Below the pieces are notes generated by a model. It ran no database searches. It was not told where the DNA came from and was given only the letters and a program-made list of their open reading frames with translations. A stretch of 64,000 nucleotides of DNA, taken from the NCBI GenBank assembly GCA_029747015.1, contig JAKOGI010001283.1:161001-225000 (forward strand), in the 5' to 3' direction. Positions within the stretch are counted from its first letter, which is position 1. Each line of letters opens with the position of its first letter. This stretch comes from Carnegiea gigantea. Lineage: Eukaryota; Streptophyta; Magnoliopsida; Caryophyllales; Cactaceae. This document shows positions 23,061-35,870 of the stretch, in pieces. A program made the translations under genes and the position numbers.

Positions 23061-26000
23061 ATGTCTGATGCTCTCATCAATGGCCTCGCCGGCGCCGGCG
23101 GTGGTATCATTGCCCAGCTCATCACTTACCCCTTACAAACCGTAAGCCTTTCTCTTTGTATCTCTCTTTTAGCTGTGATTTGGATGGTTGTTGGAGTCAA
23201 TTTTTGTTTTTTGAGCTCGAATTTGAACTGGGTCCGTTTAAATGAAATGGGATTTTTTTGGGTTTGTTTTAATTTCTAGGTTAATACTCGGCAGCAAACG
23301 GATCGAGATCCAGAGAAGGAGAAGAAGAAACTTGGAACTCTTGAACATATGTGTCAGGTACTATTTTCATGATGCATGAAAGTTTAGGTGTTTTTCCTGA
23401 ATAATGGTGGGTAGTTGCCGGCGAGTAATGTATCTTTTAGGGGTTGATTTGGATGCTATCGATTGATTTTCGGTTGGGGGTGATGGATTAGGTTGTCAAA
23501 CATGAAGGATGGGAGAGGTTGTATGGAGGTTTGACTCCATCATTGGTTGGCACAGCTGCTTCCCAGGTGAGACCATTTTACTTTCAACAGTGAATTATTG
23601 TAGTTGAGTATTTGCTTAATTTAAATTTGGTGCGTTATTTACAATTGCTGCAAAATTGTTTAGATGGTGATTTCTCAATCTTCTTTTGGACAAGGAAAAA
23701 GAGTGGAATATATTGATAAAATATTAACAAAAGGGTGGATGCAAATAAGCATCGACAAAAGTGTTATGTACATCCAAGATAGAACCTATCCACAATATCA
23801 ATCACATTGAAAGAAGATTGGCAAAAGTTCGCACTGTCCAAAAAAAGAGTCCTGATGAATTTATCCTTGATTTGTTGAAGAGGTGTCTCCTCTCCTTCGA
23901 AGACTCTTCTGTTTCTTTCACGCCAAATGGTCCAAAAAATTACATGTGGGACCAATAAGACACTTTTCTCTTTGCTTTCCTACCAAAAGCGCCTTCCCAA
24001 GCTGAAAGATGGTTCCTTCCAGAGTTAGAATCTCAACCAACCCAATAAATCCCCAAGCAACTATAGACTAACTCCCAAAGAGCCCTTGCAATTTGACAGT
24101 GCAACAATAGGTGATCAGGCGACAAGCCCGCTTTGCACATTGAGCATCTATTCACCAAGATATTTCCCTTCTTTTGTTAATTATCGCATATCAAAATCCT
24201 ACCATGCGGAGCTTCTCACACAAAAATTGACACCTTCAAGGTAGCTAAGGTCTTTCAAATAATCTTCCAAGGGAACTACCCAAAACCACTAGACTGAGTG
24301 GTGAAGGAAGAGCAAGAAAGGAGTTTTAAATAATAAGATTCGGCCGTGAAAACTCCTTTAGAGTTGAGATCCCAAGTAACTATATCATGTGAATCCTGGG
24401 GTGTACTCTCATTCAACTTGTTGAAAAAGGTGGTAAGAATGAGATCATTAGCAAAAGCATCATGGATGAAAACAGGAGACCATACAATAGTACTAGACCC
24501 TCGTTGACAATAATCTGCAATAGTGTCATTCCTATTAATAGCAAGTGCAAAAAGAGAAGGGAAGAGATTTCGTAGAGGGCCACCCTGACACCAACGATCT
24601 TGCCAAAAAAAGATAGAAGTACCAACACCAACCTTAGAAGAAAAATGATGATAAAATCTTTAACATCCTTTGTAAATGTATCTCCACAAACTTTGCGTAT
24701 AAGGACCGGTTGTTTTAGTGGGATACCAACCAAAACCATTATCACCATATTTGTTGCTAACCACCCTTCTCCATAGGTTGTCCTTCTCATTCATTTATCT
24801 GCAAAGCCATTTGCCGAGTAAAGCCTCATTGAAGAGTCTTAAATCCCGAACTCTCATTGAAGAATCTAAATCTTAATCTGTAGGTTAACTTTTCTGCTAA
24901 CTCTCATGAAAAAAGCACTGGTCTACATCGTGGCATAGAGCCTATGAAGCTTGATTTTCCGGACTAATGGGGTTGGGAAAGCATTTTTCCCCCCCCCCAT
25001 TTTGATGGAGGAAGAAAAGAGGGGGGGGGGGGGGGGGGTTGTCTGTTGGGGATCTTCATCACCATCTGTTTGCATGTCAAGGATCTGCCTCAGTTGATGT
25101 CTTTCGGTTGACAAGTAGAGGGATATGTGCTTTGCCCCGCACCCTTTTTTGGTCCTAGATTGGCATATTGGCGGCATCCACATTCCACTCTAACTTTTAT
25201 GAAATTCTTTTCCGTGTCTTTCGAAGAAATTTCAGAGATGCTGGTTATCTTATTATAGGCCTCCTTTTGCATAAAATATCTGAAAGAAGTAGTTATATGC
25301 CTTTGTTGCAATAGTGCCCCCCCCCCTCCTACCCAGGTACCCGGCCTTGAGGGTAATTTAAACCATTGCAGGGAAGATGACAAGGGGATTTTTTTTTTTT
25401 GGGGGGGGGGGGGGAGGCCTAGGGTTTCAAACCTCAATCTATAATGTCGAAGGTGAAGTATTGTACCATTTGTGTGGTGTCTTTCCTCACTCATTGAGCT
25501 TTTCACAATGCTTCAAAGTCTTCTCGGTATTGTAGTTGTAAAATTCATGAGTGTTTTAAGTAATCAGAAGAATTACTGCATAGAATCTAACCATCCAAGA
25601 AATTTCAGACTCTAAAGCCATGTTCAGAAGCTCTGTTTGTGTTGGATTTCTTCACTTGTTGAGACTTTCATAACATATAAAATTTTTCTCAATATGATAG
25701 TTGTATAAGTTGAGGGCGTTTATCGGAAGAGGTACCGCATGGAATCCAAGAGATTTCATACTTAGAGCCACTTTCAGAAATTTTAGCTTGCTCTTCTGTG
25801 AATTTAAACTCATGATCAGAAAGTTGTGGCATTGAGTTTTTGAAAATGGTGATCTTACGCTGTAAGGTTTGGGTCAACTTTCACAAAGGTTGAGGAATAG
25901 TCTACTGAATTAGGGCGAAAACTTCTCTTGTTTATTAAACAGATGCTGTCCTTCCATCCTGAAATTCTTGTGCAACTCGTGCACTTCCTCTTCTTATTTT

Positions 26001-28426
26001 ATGGACATGGAATTGGGATTTCCTGTATGAATTTCCCAAAGTTGCTAAATATTCGGGTTTGCCACCACAAAAAAAATAAAAGAAAAGAAAAGGAAATGTG
26101 CTCGAGTTATTGAATGGATGGAGTAACATGTGTGGTCGTTTTATTATTTCTTATAGGCATTTAATTTTACACACCTAAATCACACATGGGATATAAACAA
26201 TGTTTGTGGTTCCCTTTGCTGCCTTATGTATATTCCTTCCAGAAAAAGGAGGAAATCTGTTCACCCCCTTTCCCTTCTTGGAAAGAAAAAGGTGGTGGCG
26301 GTTGGCCAGTTTCTCAGCTTGAATGGGCAGAGGCGGGGCCTTAGGATATCTCTGGTCTTGTTTGTTTATTTCTATATTTGAATCGTCATTTGATAATAAT
26401 TCTTATGATACAGGGTGTTTATTATTATTTCTATCAAATATTCAGGAATAAGGCTGAGGATATTGCACTTGAACGCCGGAAGAGAGGGATCGGTGATGGA
26501 TCAGTTGGCATGTTCTCATCATTGGTGGTGGCTGCTTTATCTGGGTTATTACTTTCAAATTTGACTTCATTTTTGTGTATTCATACTCACAGTATTGATC
26601 GTCATATGTTACCTGCTAAGTTTATTAGCTCAAGATTAAGTATTGATTTCTACATTTGCTTCCAGCCTCCTAGCAAATAGTTTGGGGAGGACCTTTTTAT
26701 TTCAATTTGCTGTTCTTTATGCTATAGTTATGCTTGAAACATCGTTTATTTTGCCACAATCCTCCTCTTTCTTTTGCATCAATTTTCTATGCTTGAAATG
26801 CCCATAGACATATTGTAGGTTATAGAAAGAAGTATTTTACGAAAATTTCCTTGATGTTAGCCTTTATTTAACTTTTCCATTGTCATTTTTGAATGTCTGA
26901 TTTCACTACCGGCATTTTATAGGCAGGTCTTTATTTGCAAAATTGACATATTGAATTCTACTAAGCTTTTTAATGAAGTACCGGTTCAAGGCGGAGTCTG
27001 TCCAAGTTCGCATCCAAAAAGCATGTTTTACGAAAATGAAAAATTCCATAAAGTTGGTATGAGGAAAACAAATCAAAAATATTGGTGGTGGTCTGTAAAA
27101 TCTGTGGTATGGGATGCAAAAGATGGATGCCAAATATTGGATGCTATTTTGGTGTGCCTAGGGTTGACTTGTTAGTAGAACTGGATTGGTTGTTCACCTC
27201 TAGAAATCAAACAGTTAGCATAAGATCCTAAGAATCAGCATGTGAGTTGCTAACTTGGTTTGTTGATTTACAATTTAACTGATGTCATTCTAGTATAGAC
27301 ATAGTATAAGGTAATTAACATAAGCCATTTCTGACGTGCATGTACATCTCTTTGTTACTCCGGTGCTATCATTCCGGTGCTATCATACAAGTTGATTCAT
27401 CCATACTGACAATGTGGCTTCTTTACTTTTCCCTTTGTCTCCATGCTTCAGGTGTGCAAATGTGCTGTTGACGAATCCCATTTGGGTAGTTGTCACCCGC
27501 ATGCAGGTAAATTGCCGGAAATCAGGTTGCACCCCAGCCCACCCCACCCCACCCCACCCTGGGGAAGGGATCAGAATAAATTTTAAAAAAGGTCATTACA
27601 TTCATTAGTATAAATTAGGGAATTCCTTGTAAAAATTCATTTTTGCGAAGTATAGTGAAATATATTTAACACTTATGTGATGTTTGGTTGGATGTAATGC
27701 AATGACAATGTAATGTAATCAACTTTGTAATATAATTATCATTACTTAGTTTGTGGTAAGTATAATTGCAAGATAGGTTTTTTTTATTACAATACCCTCA
27801 TATAACCAAACAGATTAATGGAAACATAATTACAAACTTGTTTGCATTACAAGGTTGATTACATCTAGCCAAACATTACATTAACAGTGAATTGTTTACA
27901 ACTGGTCCTCTAAAGTCATAGAAACATTCATCTCCCCCTCCAAACAGTGACAAATGGATGGAACTTTTTTTTGCATACTTCAGCACTAGAGATTAGAATA
28001 GAAGAGCTCGCCAATGTGCATTTGATTTTGGTTCTGCACTAGAAATTTTAGCATTGTGGCTTCACCATGCTAATTTCTTGTTATCGTTTCCATTGCAATA
28101 TCTGCAGACACACACTAAGGCTTCCAAGAAAGTGCAGCCCAGTCAAGCTATAAGAACCCATGAAGAAATGCCAGTTGCCTTTGAGCCACCTCCATATGGA
28201 ACTAGCCATGCAGTATGTAATTATCTCTTATCTTTCTAACTCATATATCTTTTCTGCTGTAATTATGTAGGACAATCTACAATTGCCATTTTTATAGGTG
28301 CTGTTCCATTGTATAAAGAACTGAACTTCAACTTACATCTCCGTGTTTTTTTGATTAATAATACTTGTAAACTTGCTCTTTCTAAATTGTAAACAATCAC
28401 CCATGGTGATCAACCTAGCAGGTAAT

Positions 28427-28468
<42 letters not shown>

Positions 28469-31400
28469 GAGAGAGCATAATGTAGGAGATGTTATTAGAC
28501 TTTTGAGCTGTTTGATACACAAGCAATCACCTTTCATATTATAACCGACTGAGGAATGCTTATGCTCTCTCCATCCTATACTGAGTGATAGCCTTGAAAT
28601 TTGTTACCTTGTGGGCCACAAATTTGAAGACTTATGTAACATGGCATGAAGCGAATAACAAAAGTGATCAAGTTTGTTGGGCTGTTAAGGCTGAGCTGGC
28701 GGGGAACTAACAAGCTCTTCCAACCTCTTACTGACTTCACAAGCTACAAACTTCATGATCAACATTCTGTCTCACCTTGGAGGTTTTGATAGCTTACTTT
28801 TGTTAATTTTAACCAGAAGAACTTGTGTAAAACCTGGATTATTGTAAGGTATGTTTGTAAAATGTTAATAACATTATGAGAGATGAATTCACAATTTACA
28901 GTATAGAAAAAGCATCGTAATATCTAAGCTGGATTTTTGGGGACTTTGTGTGCCAAGCCCTTCTTAGACAAAGTCTTGGGACATGAAAGATGTCTATTTT
29001 TGGACGATAATGTACATTTTCCCATGTCTTTATGTGCTTGCAATGGATAGGGATCCTTCCATTTCTGGTTATCATAGGCTTATCAGATCCTCCGGTTTGG
29101 TCCCTTGTTTTTGTTGGTGATGCTTTCTTGGACTACGGTTTAATAATTGGCTTTCTCAACAAATTGGATGGTTCTCTATGAGAAACACATCCTGTGATGC
29201 AGTTATACTCGGAAGTTCAGGCTAACACTTTGTTCTTTTTCGTGATAATATGTAACTGTAAGATGTAGGAAGATGTAAAAAGTTGAAGGAAGCTGGAAGG
29301 TAGTTACAAGGTATTTGTGAAGTTGCTATAAGGAGCTGTAAGAAGTTGTAAACGATAGGCTTATCAGTCTCTATTGCTAAAAAGAATAGGGCCTTAATCC
29401 TCTTTTGGAACTTTTGGCCTTTCTTCCTCCCCTTATTCCTCAATTCCGTGAACAGAATCCCTTGGGAAATCATCTAGAGCCCCCGTTCCCATGAAGCTTG
29501 TGTTTTGGGAAGCGAAACAAGGCAAGATTTTGACTTATGTTAATCATAGATGGATGGAAAACTTGCTTAGTGGGTGCTTTATGTGTAAAGGGGACCTAGA
29601 CTCCATTAAGCCCTTATTGTTACATTGTCTATTCACTAGAGCTTTGGCCATATGCTTTTCAAATTCTTGAGCTTTGCTTGGATGTAGCAAATTGTATTAG
29701 ACAACTTTGGTTGGCTTGGGAAAGCTCCTTTGGGAGAAATGTTAGACCAAAGGTCAGTGGGTTTATTCCTCATGATATTTTGTGGATAATTTGGAGGGAG
29801 AGGAACCAATGATGAATCATCTCTTCAGTGCATTGAGCAGAAGTGGTTCAAAACTTGGTATTCTAGGGAAAGGAGTATCTTTGTTCTTTATTGGAAGTAA
29901 CCATTTTTTCAGAATTTTCTAGGGGTTATAAGTAGGCCTTTGTTGGATGGTTTCTTTGCATCCACTCTTTTTGGGTGTTAGTATAATAATCTTTCCTTTT
30001 TGGGGAGCGGGGGGGGGGGGGGGGGTGTTGAATCAATGTGGTTAATCTTCTGGAGACCTTGTGGTTGTCTATGTTGGTTGAGAACTTTTCAATACTAGTG
30101 AGAGTAAGCTTGTTTCTCATGAAGTATTGCCGACATATTCCTTAAAGCATCTTGAAGAAGGATTGAAATTTACCAGCCTAAGTGATGCAGACCTACATAG
30201 TTGGACAATGGAGCAGGTTGATTATCATTTATCAATCCAGAAGCCTGAAGACTGAGGATTAAGCAGTGTATTTTCAGACCACAAAAATCGCTGTAATTTC
30301 AGGGACTGCCTCTGCCTGGAGCAGTAAATTAAGACGTACATGTACATTGATTCAACTGCACTACTTTAGTTCCGAACTTCAATTCGGGTCTTGTGTTTAT
30401 GTCTTATAGTTATTACTCATTTCACTGTTTGCTCGGCTGGTGGAGTGAAAGGCCCATTTTGTTGATTTCCATGGTACTGGTCCTTAATTTATGATTCATC
30501 AAGTAGGTCCATCACGAGTTTATCCTTTTGTACCATGTGGTCATTCTTTGTGTTTACCTTAAATTTGGGTTGGTTTGCAACATATCTACTGTAGACTTCC
30601 CTATATTCTACAATAGTCCACTATTCTCATAGGGGGCGCGAGCTATGGATGAATCTAGCCTAGCTATGTTGGGACTTACAGGTCATGCACTCATGTTACA
30701 AGCAGCATTTTCATTTTTGCCTCTAAATGGCTACATGCTATGAAATCTAAATCTTTTGGAAACTGTGATTTGCTGCTTCTTGCTTCCACATCTCGCTTGC
30801 TTTTTGTGACTGTGATGTGGTTCAGCTGCTGTGTTTGTTTGTCTAACAGGCACTACTTTTTGTAGGTACAAGAAGTTTATGATGAAGCTGGATTCTGGGG
30901 CTTCTGGAAAGGCGTAATTCCTACATTGATAATGGTACGTAGCTCTGGCTGTTTTCAACATGTTAATGAAGGATATGTGATTCTCTCCACATCTGCTTTC
31001 AGGTGAGCAACCCGTCCATACAGTTCATGCTCTATGAGACCCTGTTGAAAAAGGTGAAGCAAAGGCGGGCTTTGAATAAGAATGGCAGCAATGCAGTAAC
31101 TGCATTAGAGGTTAGCATTTCATCTTACTCCTGACGTTGAGCTTTGCCATTTCTTGTGCAATATTATATGTCGAACTCGTTCCTACTCCATTACAGAAAG
31201 CCGTCTCGGGAGCCTTGCTCCTAAATGAAGAACGTCTCCTCCCCGTCTTACTCTGCAGTTCTCATCCCATCTGATGTTCTTTCCCTCTTGCTTTTGACTG
31301 AATCAAAATCATTGTTTTGCTTTGCTAGATATTTCTACTTGGTGCAGTGGCCAAGCTTGGAGCTACTGTTGTGACATATCCTGTATTGGTCGTGAAGGTG

Positions 31401-31763
31401 AGGAATTCTCTGTTTCTACAATTCGGGCTAGTAGATGAGGCTTTTGGTAGCTAGGAACTTGAAGATATCACTGGCAGACCTTGTGATGCCGATTTCCCTT
31501 TTTCTTGCTCCACGTTAAGTTTATTTACATTTGTCATTGGAGGGAACTATTGTGTGTTGGTTCTGCGGTATTTCTGGGAACTAATCCATGGAATAAAGTC
31601 AGCATGTTGTAATGCTTTAATTAACACACACACGTAGAAGTCAGCTTGATCTTTGGCCCCTTCGTCCTCTCTCGTGTCCTTTTCCCCCAGATGTACATCA
31701 CCAAACAAGATGCTTGAGCCCATTTTCAAGTTTGTGAATTGAATATGTTGGTTCGAGAGAGAG

Positions 31764-31794
<31 letters not shown>

Positions 31795-33606
31795 TGTTTG
31801 GGGGGGGGGGTTCTACAAGCTATACAAGTCCAGTTCCAAGATGTGGAGTGAAATTGTTGCTGAAATTGAGGAATTATACTCGGAACTTGGGATGCATGCT
31901 TATTCCCTCTTAAGAATCCATCAATGGGACTTGTACTGACCCAGTGGTCATAGCATCAAGCAACAACCTAAATTTTCTTGAATCTGCGTCTTCCTGTGAC
32001 TAGAGCTGAGGATCATAGCTTAGATCGGAAGACGGTCTAGTTATTGGTTGGTATCTGTAAATTTTTCTGCTTTCTTCCTGTTTGCAGTCAAGGCTTCAAG
32101 CAAAACAACGTATTGGCATGGACAAGAGACATCATTACAAAGGTTTGTGGTTTTTGATCTCTTCCTACTGTAATGTCTATCATCTCCTCTTACGTCCCCC
32201 ACACCCTTTCAAATTTCTTAAACAAGGGAAAATGAATTGACCAGTAGAGGAAACTTGAATTGATGGGTTTTCAAGAACTTGTTGAAATAATACTTAGCCA
32301 AGTGACCTCAAGTTAGGCCTGACTAAAGCTTAAGTTTCTTTTTGGTTATGGTGGAGCTTGCATTGTTTATGTCGAATGCGTGATCGTCTAGCTTTGACAG
32401 ATGGTTGATTAGAGGTGCTTATTTGGTTGTTTCTGTTTGAACTTTGACATGATAAGATGAATAGACGGTATGCTTTTGAGAAAAGCCTAGTTCCAGGTTA
32501 TTGCTATTATTATTGTTAGTTTCTTTTGGGTGAGACAACTGTACTTTGTAGAATCCCAAGCTTCAACTAACCCTCCCTTTAAAAAAAATAAAGAAAATAA
32601 AGAAAACCCACAGAGGAGCTTTTAAGCAACGTTTTAGGGCCTGTTCGTTATGAGTATATTGAATATGCTATCTGATCAAACCTACACCAATATGCTTAAA
32701 CTTGCTCCAATCTGCTTCAGTGTGCTCTGATATATTCAAACTTGCTAGTTGCTTGTCAAATCTGCTCCAACCTACTGTAGCCCACTCACAAACCTGCTTA
32801 CAAATTGTTTCAATCTGCTAATTGCTATCAAACCTACGTCAACCTGCTCAAACATGTCCAAACCTGTTTTCTGATAGTCAAATATGCTCAAATATGCTTT
32901 AATCTGCTCCAATATGCTTTTTGTTTATCCAATGCGCTCATAACGAATAGGCCCTTAGTATTGACGCTATAAAAATCTCTAGAGAAGTTGTTGCTTTTGT
33001 AGGGGCTGACAAGAAAAGGGAAAAAGGACAGCAATTATTGAACTAATGCGTGACTGATAATCTGCACTAAGAAGAAAGTGACTAATAAAGGCAAATAATG
33101 CATAGCTAATGGCAGCATATAGCAAGGTTTGCTCTAGTAGTACCTGACTAGCAGTTGCCAGGAGTGAGTACCTTGACCCCCCCCCCTTTCTTTTTAATGG
33201 GGGGAGAAATCCTGGTAATTGTAACCCATAACAATCCTGCAACGGTCAATCGTTCCAGAGTCCCTTTCCATCCGAAATCCAGTAGTTCTTCATACATGAT
33301 TGACCATGTATCCTGATGTATGTTAGCCTTATACAATGGTGGTTCATTGGACTGCGTCCTTTTTATCTTGGTTAATATTCTACATCTTGTTTTAGACTCT
33401 GCTGCTTGCTCTCTTTCCCAGGTACAATGGATGCAATCATGAAGATGATACAATACGAGGGCTTGTCTGGATTCTACAAAGGGATGAGCACAAAAATTGT
33501 ACAGAGTGTTCTTGCTGCAGCCGTTCTATTCATGGTGAAGGAGGAACTAGTCAAAGGCACCCGGTTACTACTCGGGAAGAATGCTGCTGCTTCAAGGCCT
33601 CCATGA
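23061..33606 (+). CDS. PXN: Peroxisomal NAD carrier (PXN/PMP38), mitochondrial carrier family
   Basis: Eleven exons: 23061-23141, 23280-23357, 23492-23566, 26414-26544, 27452-27506, 28108-28212, 30866-30934, 31003-31110, 31329-31397, 32088-32142, 33422-33606. All introns are GT..AG and the frame is continuous for 336 residues. The protein opens [20 protein letters not shown] and has three carrier repeats. Their signature variants are YPLQTVNTRQQ (23), [11 protein letters not shown] (130) and YPVLVVKSRLQAKQ (251). It closely resembles Arabidopsis PXN (331 residues) from memory. That protein sits in the peroxisomal membrane and imports NAD in exchange for AMP or NADH, supporting beta-oxidation. 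The introns are much longer than the exons because of LINE fragments, MITEs and simple repeats; no exon is damaged. A poly(A) signal AATAAA lies at 33668. Confidence 0.96.
23690..24850 (-). mobile_element. LINE fragment in PXN intron 3, antisense to the gene
   Basis: Minus-strand reading gives the last part of a plant L1 ORF2 in broken frames: [20 protein letters not shown] (about 24790), [20 protein letters not shown] (24610-24550), the zinc-binding [17 protein letters not shown] (24150-24100) and [16 protein letters not shown] (23950-23900). The upstream endonuclease and reverse transcriptase are missing, so it is a 5'-truncated or deleted copy. The ends are approximate; I see no poly(A) or duplication. 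Confidence 0.75.
24989..25414. repeat. Cluster of long C and G homopolymers in PXN intron 3
   Basis: Runs of C (24989-24998), G18 (25021-25038), C (about 25318-25326), and T12 followed by G14 (25389-25414). Two C runs are each followed by a G run, which allows C/G hairpins. Lengths may be affected by sequencing error. Confidence 0.8.
27681..27875. mobile_element. hAT-like MITE in PXN intron 5
   Basis: A 195-bp AT-rich element starts TGTTTGGTTGGATGTAAT and ends ATTACATCTAGCCAAACA, so its termini are inverted repeats of about 18 bp with one or two mismatches. Sub-terminal inverted words (AATGTAATCAAC / GTTGATTACAT) extend the fold. The flanks TTATGTGA and TTACATTA could be a decayed 8-bp duplication. 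No coding capacity. Confidence 0.75.
28430..28475. repeat. (GA)n microsatellite in PXN intron 6
   Basis: About 46 bases of GA dinucleotide repeat with a single GGGA interruption. Confidence 0.95.
28930..29940 (+). mobile_element. LINE fragment in PXN intron 6, sense orientation
   Basis: Plus-strand reading in broken frames gives a degraded L1 ORF2 tail: [17 protein letters not shown] (about 29030), [19 protein letters not shown] (29477), a zinc-binding [18 protein letters not shown] (about 29580-29625) and [13 protein letters not shown] (about 29770-29810). It resembles the end of the fragment in intron 3 but lies in the opposite orientation. The limits are approximate. Confidence 0.65.
30009..30025 (+). 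repeat. G17 homopolymer in PXN intron 6
   Basis: Uninterrupted run of about 17 G, just after the LINE fragment. Confidence 0.85.
31755..31810 (+). repeat. (GA)n(GT)n repeat followed by a G10 run in PXN intron 9
   Basis: A compound microsatellite: GA repeats pass into about 14 GT repeats (to about 31794), followed by TGTTTG and ten G. Confidence 0.9.
32636..32956. mobile_element. MITE in PXN intron 10
   Basis: A 321-bp element with termini AGGGCCTGTTCGTTATGAG and CTCATAACGAATAGGCCCT, inverted repeats differing at one of 19 positions. The interior repeats a loose motif (AATCTGCTCCAA, AATATGCTCAAA) many times. No coding capacity. The target duplication is not clear. The terminal word GGCCTRTTC recurs in the MITE at 40249-40510. 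Confidence 0.75.
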
Positions 33607-35640
33607 TTACTGGAATAGGCCTCATTTATCTCATTAGTTTAGGTACAATACCTGGCCATTGATGCATAATAAATGGGGATGATTATTGTTATTGTGGAAT
33701 CCAATCTTTGGCCAACCCAATTCACTGGTTTCTCTATGTGATTGACAATTCATGTTCATGTCTAATAGTGTTTAATGGCCCTCTTTGCAGTTTCTGCGAC
33801 CCGATACCAAATATTTGTCGTAGCGTTATTGGCAAGTGTAGCTTGCACCTTTAGGATCACGATGTAGCTCGCCCAATAGTATCTTCCACTCGCTGTCCTC
33901 CTCTTTATGGGTGGTCTTACTATCACACCATCAATTCACAAGGTTCATGTTACTCCCCCGAGCCTGCGAGATCATTAGTTTAACAAGCACCGCCCAAAAC
34001 AGAACACCCCCCCAAAAAAAGCACAACTAGAAAAAAAGCTTGACCAATCAAAATAAGTACACCTAATCTGAACTACACAACTAATCACAGTAGATTTGAA
34101 AAAGTCAATCCATCGCAATGAACAGTCATAATCCACAACTTAGATGAAATCTACACAATGGTACAACTTTTTCCCTGTTTTTGGTGCAAATTAGATTGCT
34201 AATGCTGATGGTTGAGGTAGTCCGGTTCAAAGATTGGGTGCAATCTAATCTGATTTATAATTTGAGGTAAACAATACAATTGTACTAAGACAAAATTATC
34301 GTAAACTATATTTCTCACCCAAAAAAAAAGCATAATTTTTTTATGACTAAGCCAATATAACTACCAGTTAAGTAACCAGTTAGTGAGTAAACTATTTAAT
34401 GTTTGGAACTTTAGTTATTAAATTTTTTGAATCAAAATTTTTAATTAGTTAACATAATATTGTTAAAACATAACATAACATTCTTAATGATGCTTTAATA
34501 TCTTTCTTTTTTTTTTTGATACTAATTTTCTTAAAATATATTGTTGAATGTTGACTAATATATGCAATTCCTAGCACAAAAAAAATATTAATATATGCAA
34601 GTTTCTTTCACTTAATTTTTCACTTTTGTTTCCTTGAAAAACCCAAAACAAAAAAAGAGTTCATTTTTATGATGACTAACAAAAACCTCAAATCTTAGTA
34701 TTGTTCTACGTTATCCAAAGTTCCACCTCCAAAATACCCCAATATAATTTGCTGTCATGTCATTTGACTGCTCTATTAATGGAAAAAAATGAAGAAGAGA
34801 GTTTAGTAAGTCATATGTAAATTTTAGGATATAAAATTCTGGTAGATTAAGTATCTTTTATGGGATTAAATCATTAGATTTTTTTTTTTTTTTGGTGGAA
34901 CGGGGATTGTTGGCATTTAAGGTATGTAAATTAGATTAGGAATTCCAGGTAGAGATTAATTATTATGTAACTATTTCCTCCTCCTCCCCCCCCCACAGAA
35001 AAAAGAAAGGAAAATATGGATGGGAGCCTGGAGGTTAATAATCTGCATCATTTGCACAATAGGCAATTTATTATATACACTCGGGAGTACATACTCCCAT
35101 TTGAACCTCCTTCATGGAAGTTATGTTACAACTGTGGACCTTATTTTGGCTGAAAATGGAATGTCATCATGAATTTTGATTGATTATATACTTATGCAAA
35201 AGAAAATTATGTAATTAACTTAACAAAATTTTCTTAAAAAATTTGTATCAAAATATTATAGCATAATGATATTCAAGAAAACAAGGAAAGAAACCAAAGC
35301 ATTATTAAGGAATAGTCTGTTATATTTATAATGGTAGCAGGTTAACTAACTAAAACTTTTAATTCAAAAAATATTCAACTAAAATTTCAAACCCTAAATA
35401 ATTGGCATACTAAGTAATTACTTAGCTTTACAACTAGATAGTACTCATAACATGCCGTATTTAACCAGTTAGCCTTTATAGCCTTTATATTTAAGTCTTG
35501 GCTTTTGGTACATGCGAAAGTCCAAATTTTCATGACAACTAGTAAACCCAGCTATTAAAATCTGATTTAAATAACTGGCTTATCAGGCCCACACTCCACA
35601 GCACATAGCTTGTGACATCAAAAAAGAGTAATCAAATTTT
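33607..35640. other. PXN 3' UTR and AT-rich intergenic DNA
   Basis: The 3' UTR of PXN with AATAAA at 33668-33673, then AT-rich sequence with A and T tracts (34320-34660, T run at about 34880-34895). No gene seen. Confidence 0.5.
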
Positions 35641-35654
35641 GTACTGTAATGTTT

Positions 35655-35870
35655 AAGCCGGCCCAATCGTCAAGATGTCTTCGCTGCCGCCTCTCCACTT
35701 CTATCCATACGATTTACTCTGCAGTGACGTGGCACTTAACCGTTCCCCCGAATCTTTCTCTCACATGGTCCCCACTTAGACAGCTGGGCCCCACAATGAT
35801 TGCCAAACTACGTGGCTCCCTGCTGTCGATTTCAACGCTGCCTAAAAAATAGCATCTGACGTGGCTTTTG
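35655..35870. promoter_or_regulatory. Cluster of ACGTGGC boxes and site-II-like words
   Basis: A short, less AT-rich island between AT-rich flanks holds three ACGTGGC words (35727, 35810, 35859), the core of G-box/ABRE elements. It also holds two TGGGCC words (complement at 35660, direct at about 35786). No matching gene start is adjacent; the nearest downstream TATA box is 1.35 kb away. Possible distal regulatory element of the gene at 37642 or a relict promoter. Confidence 0.4.
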
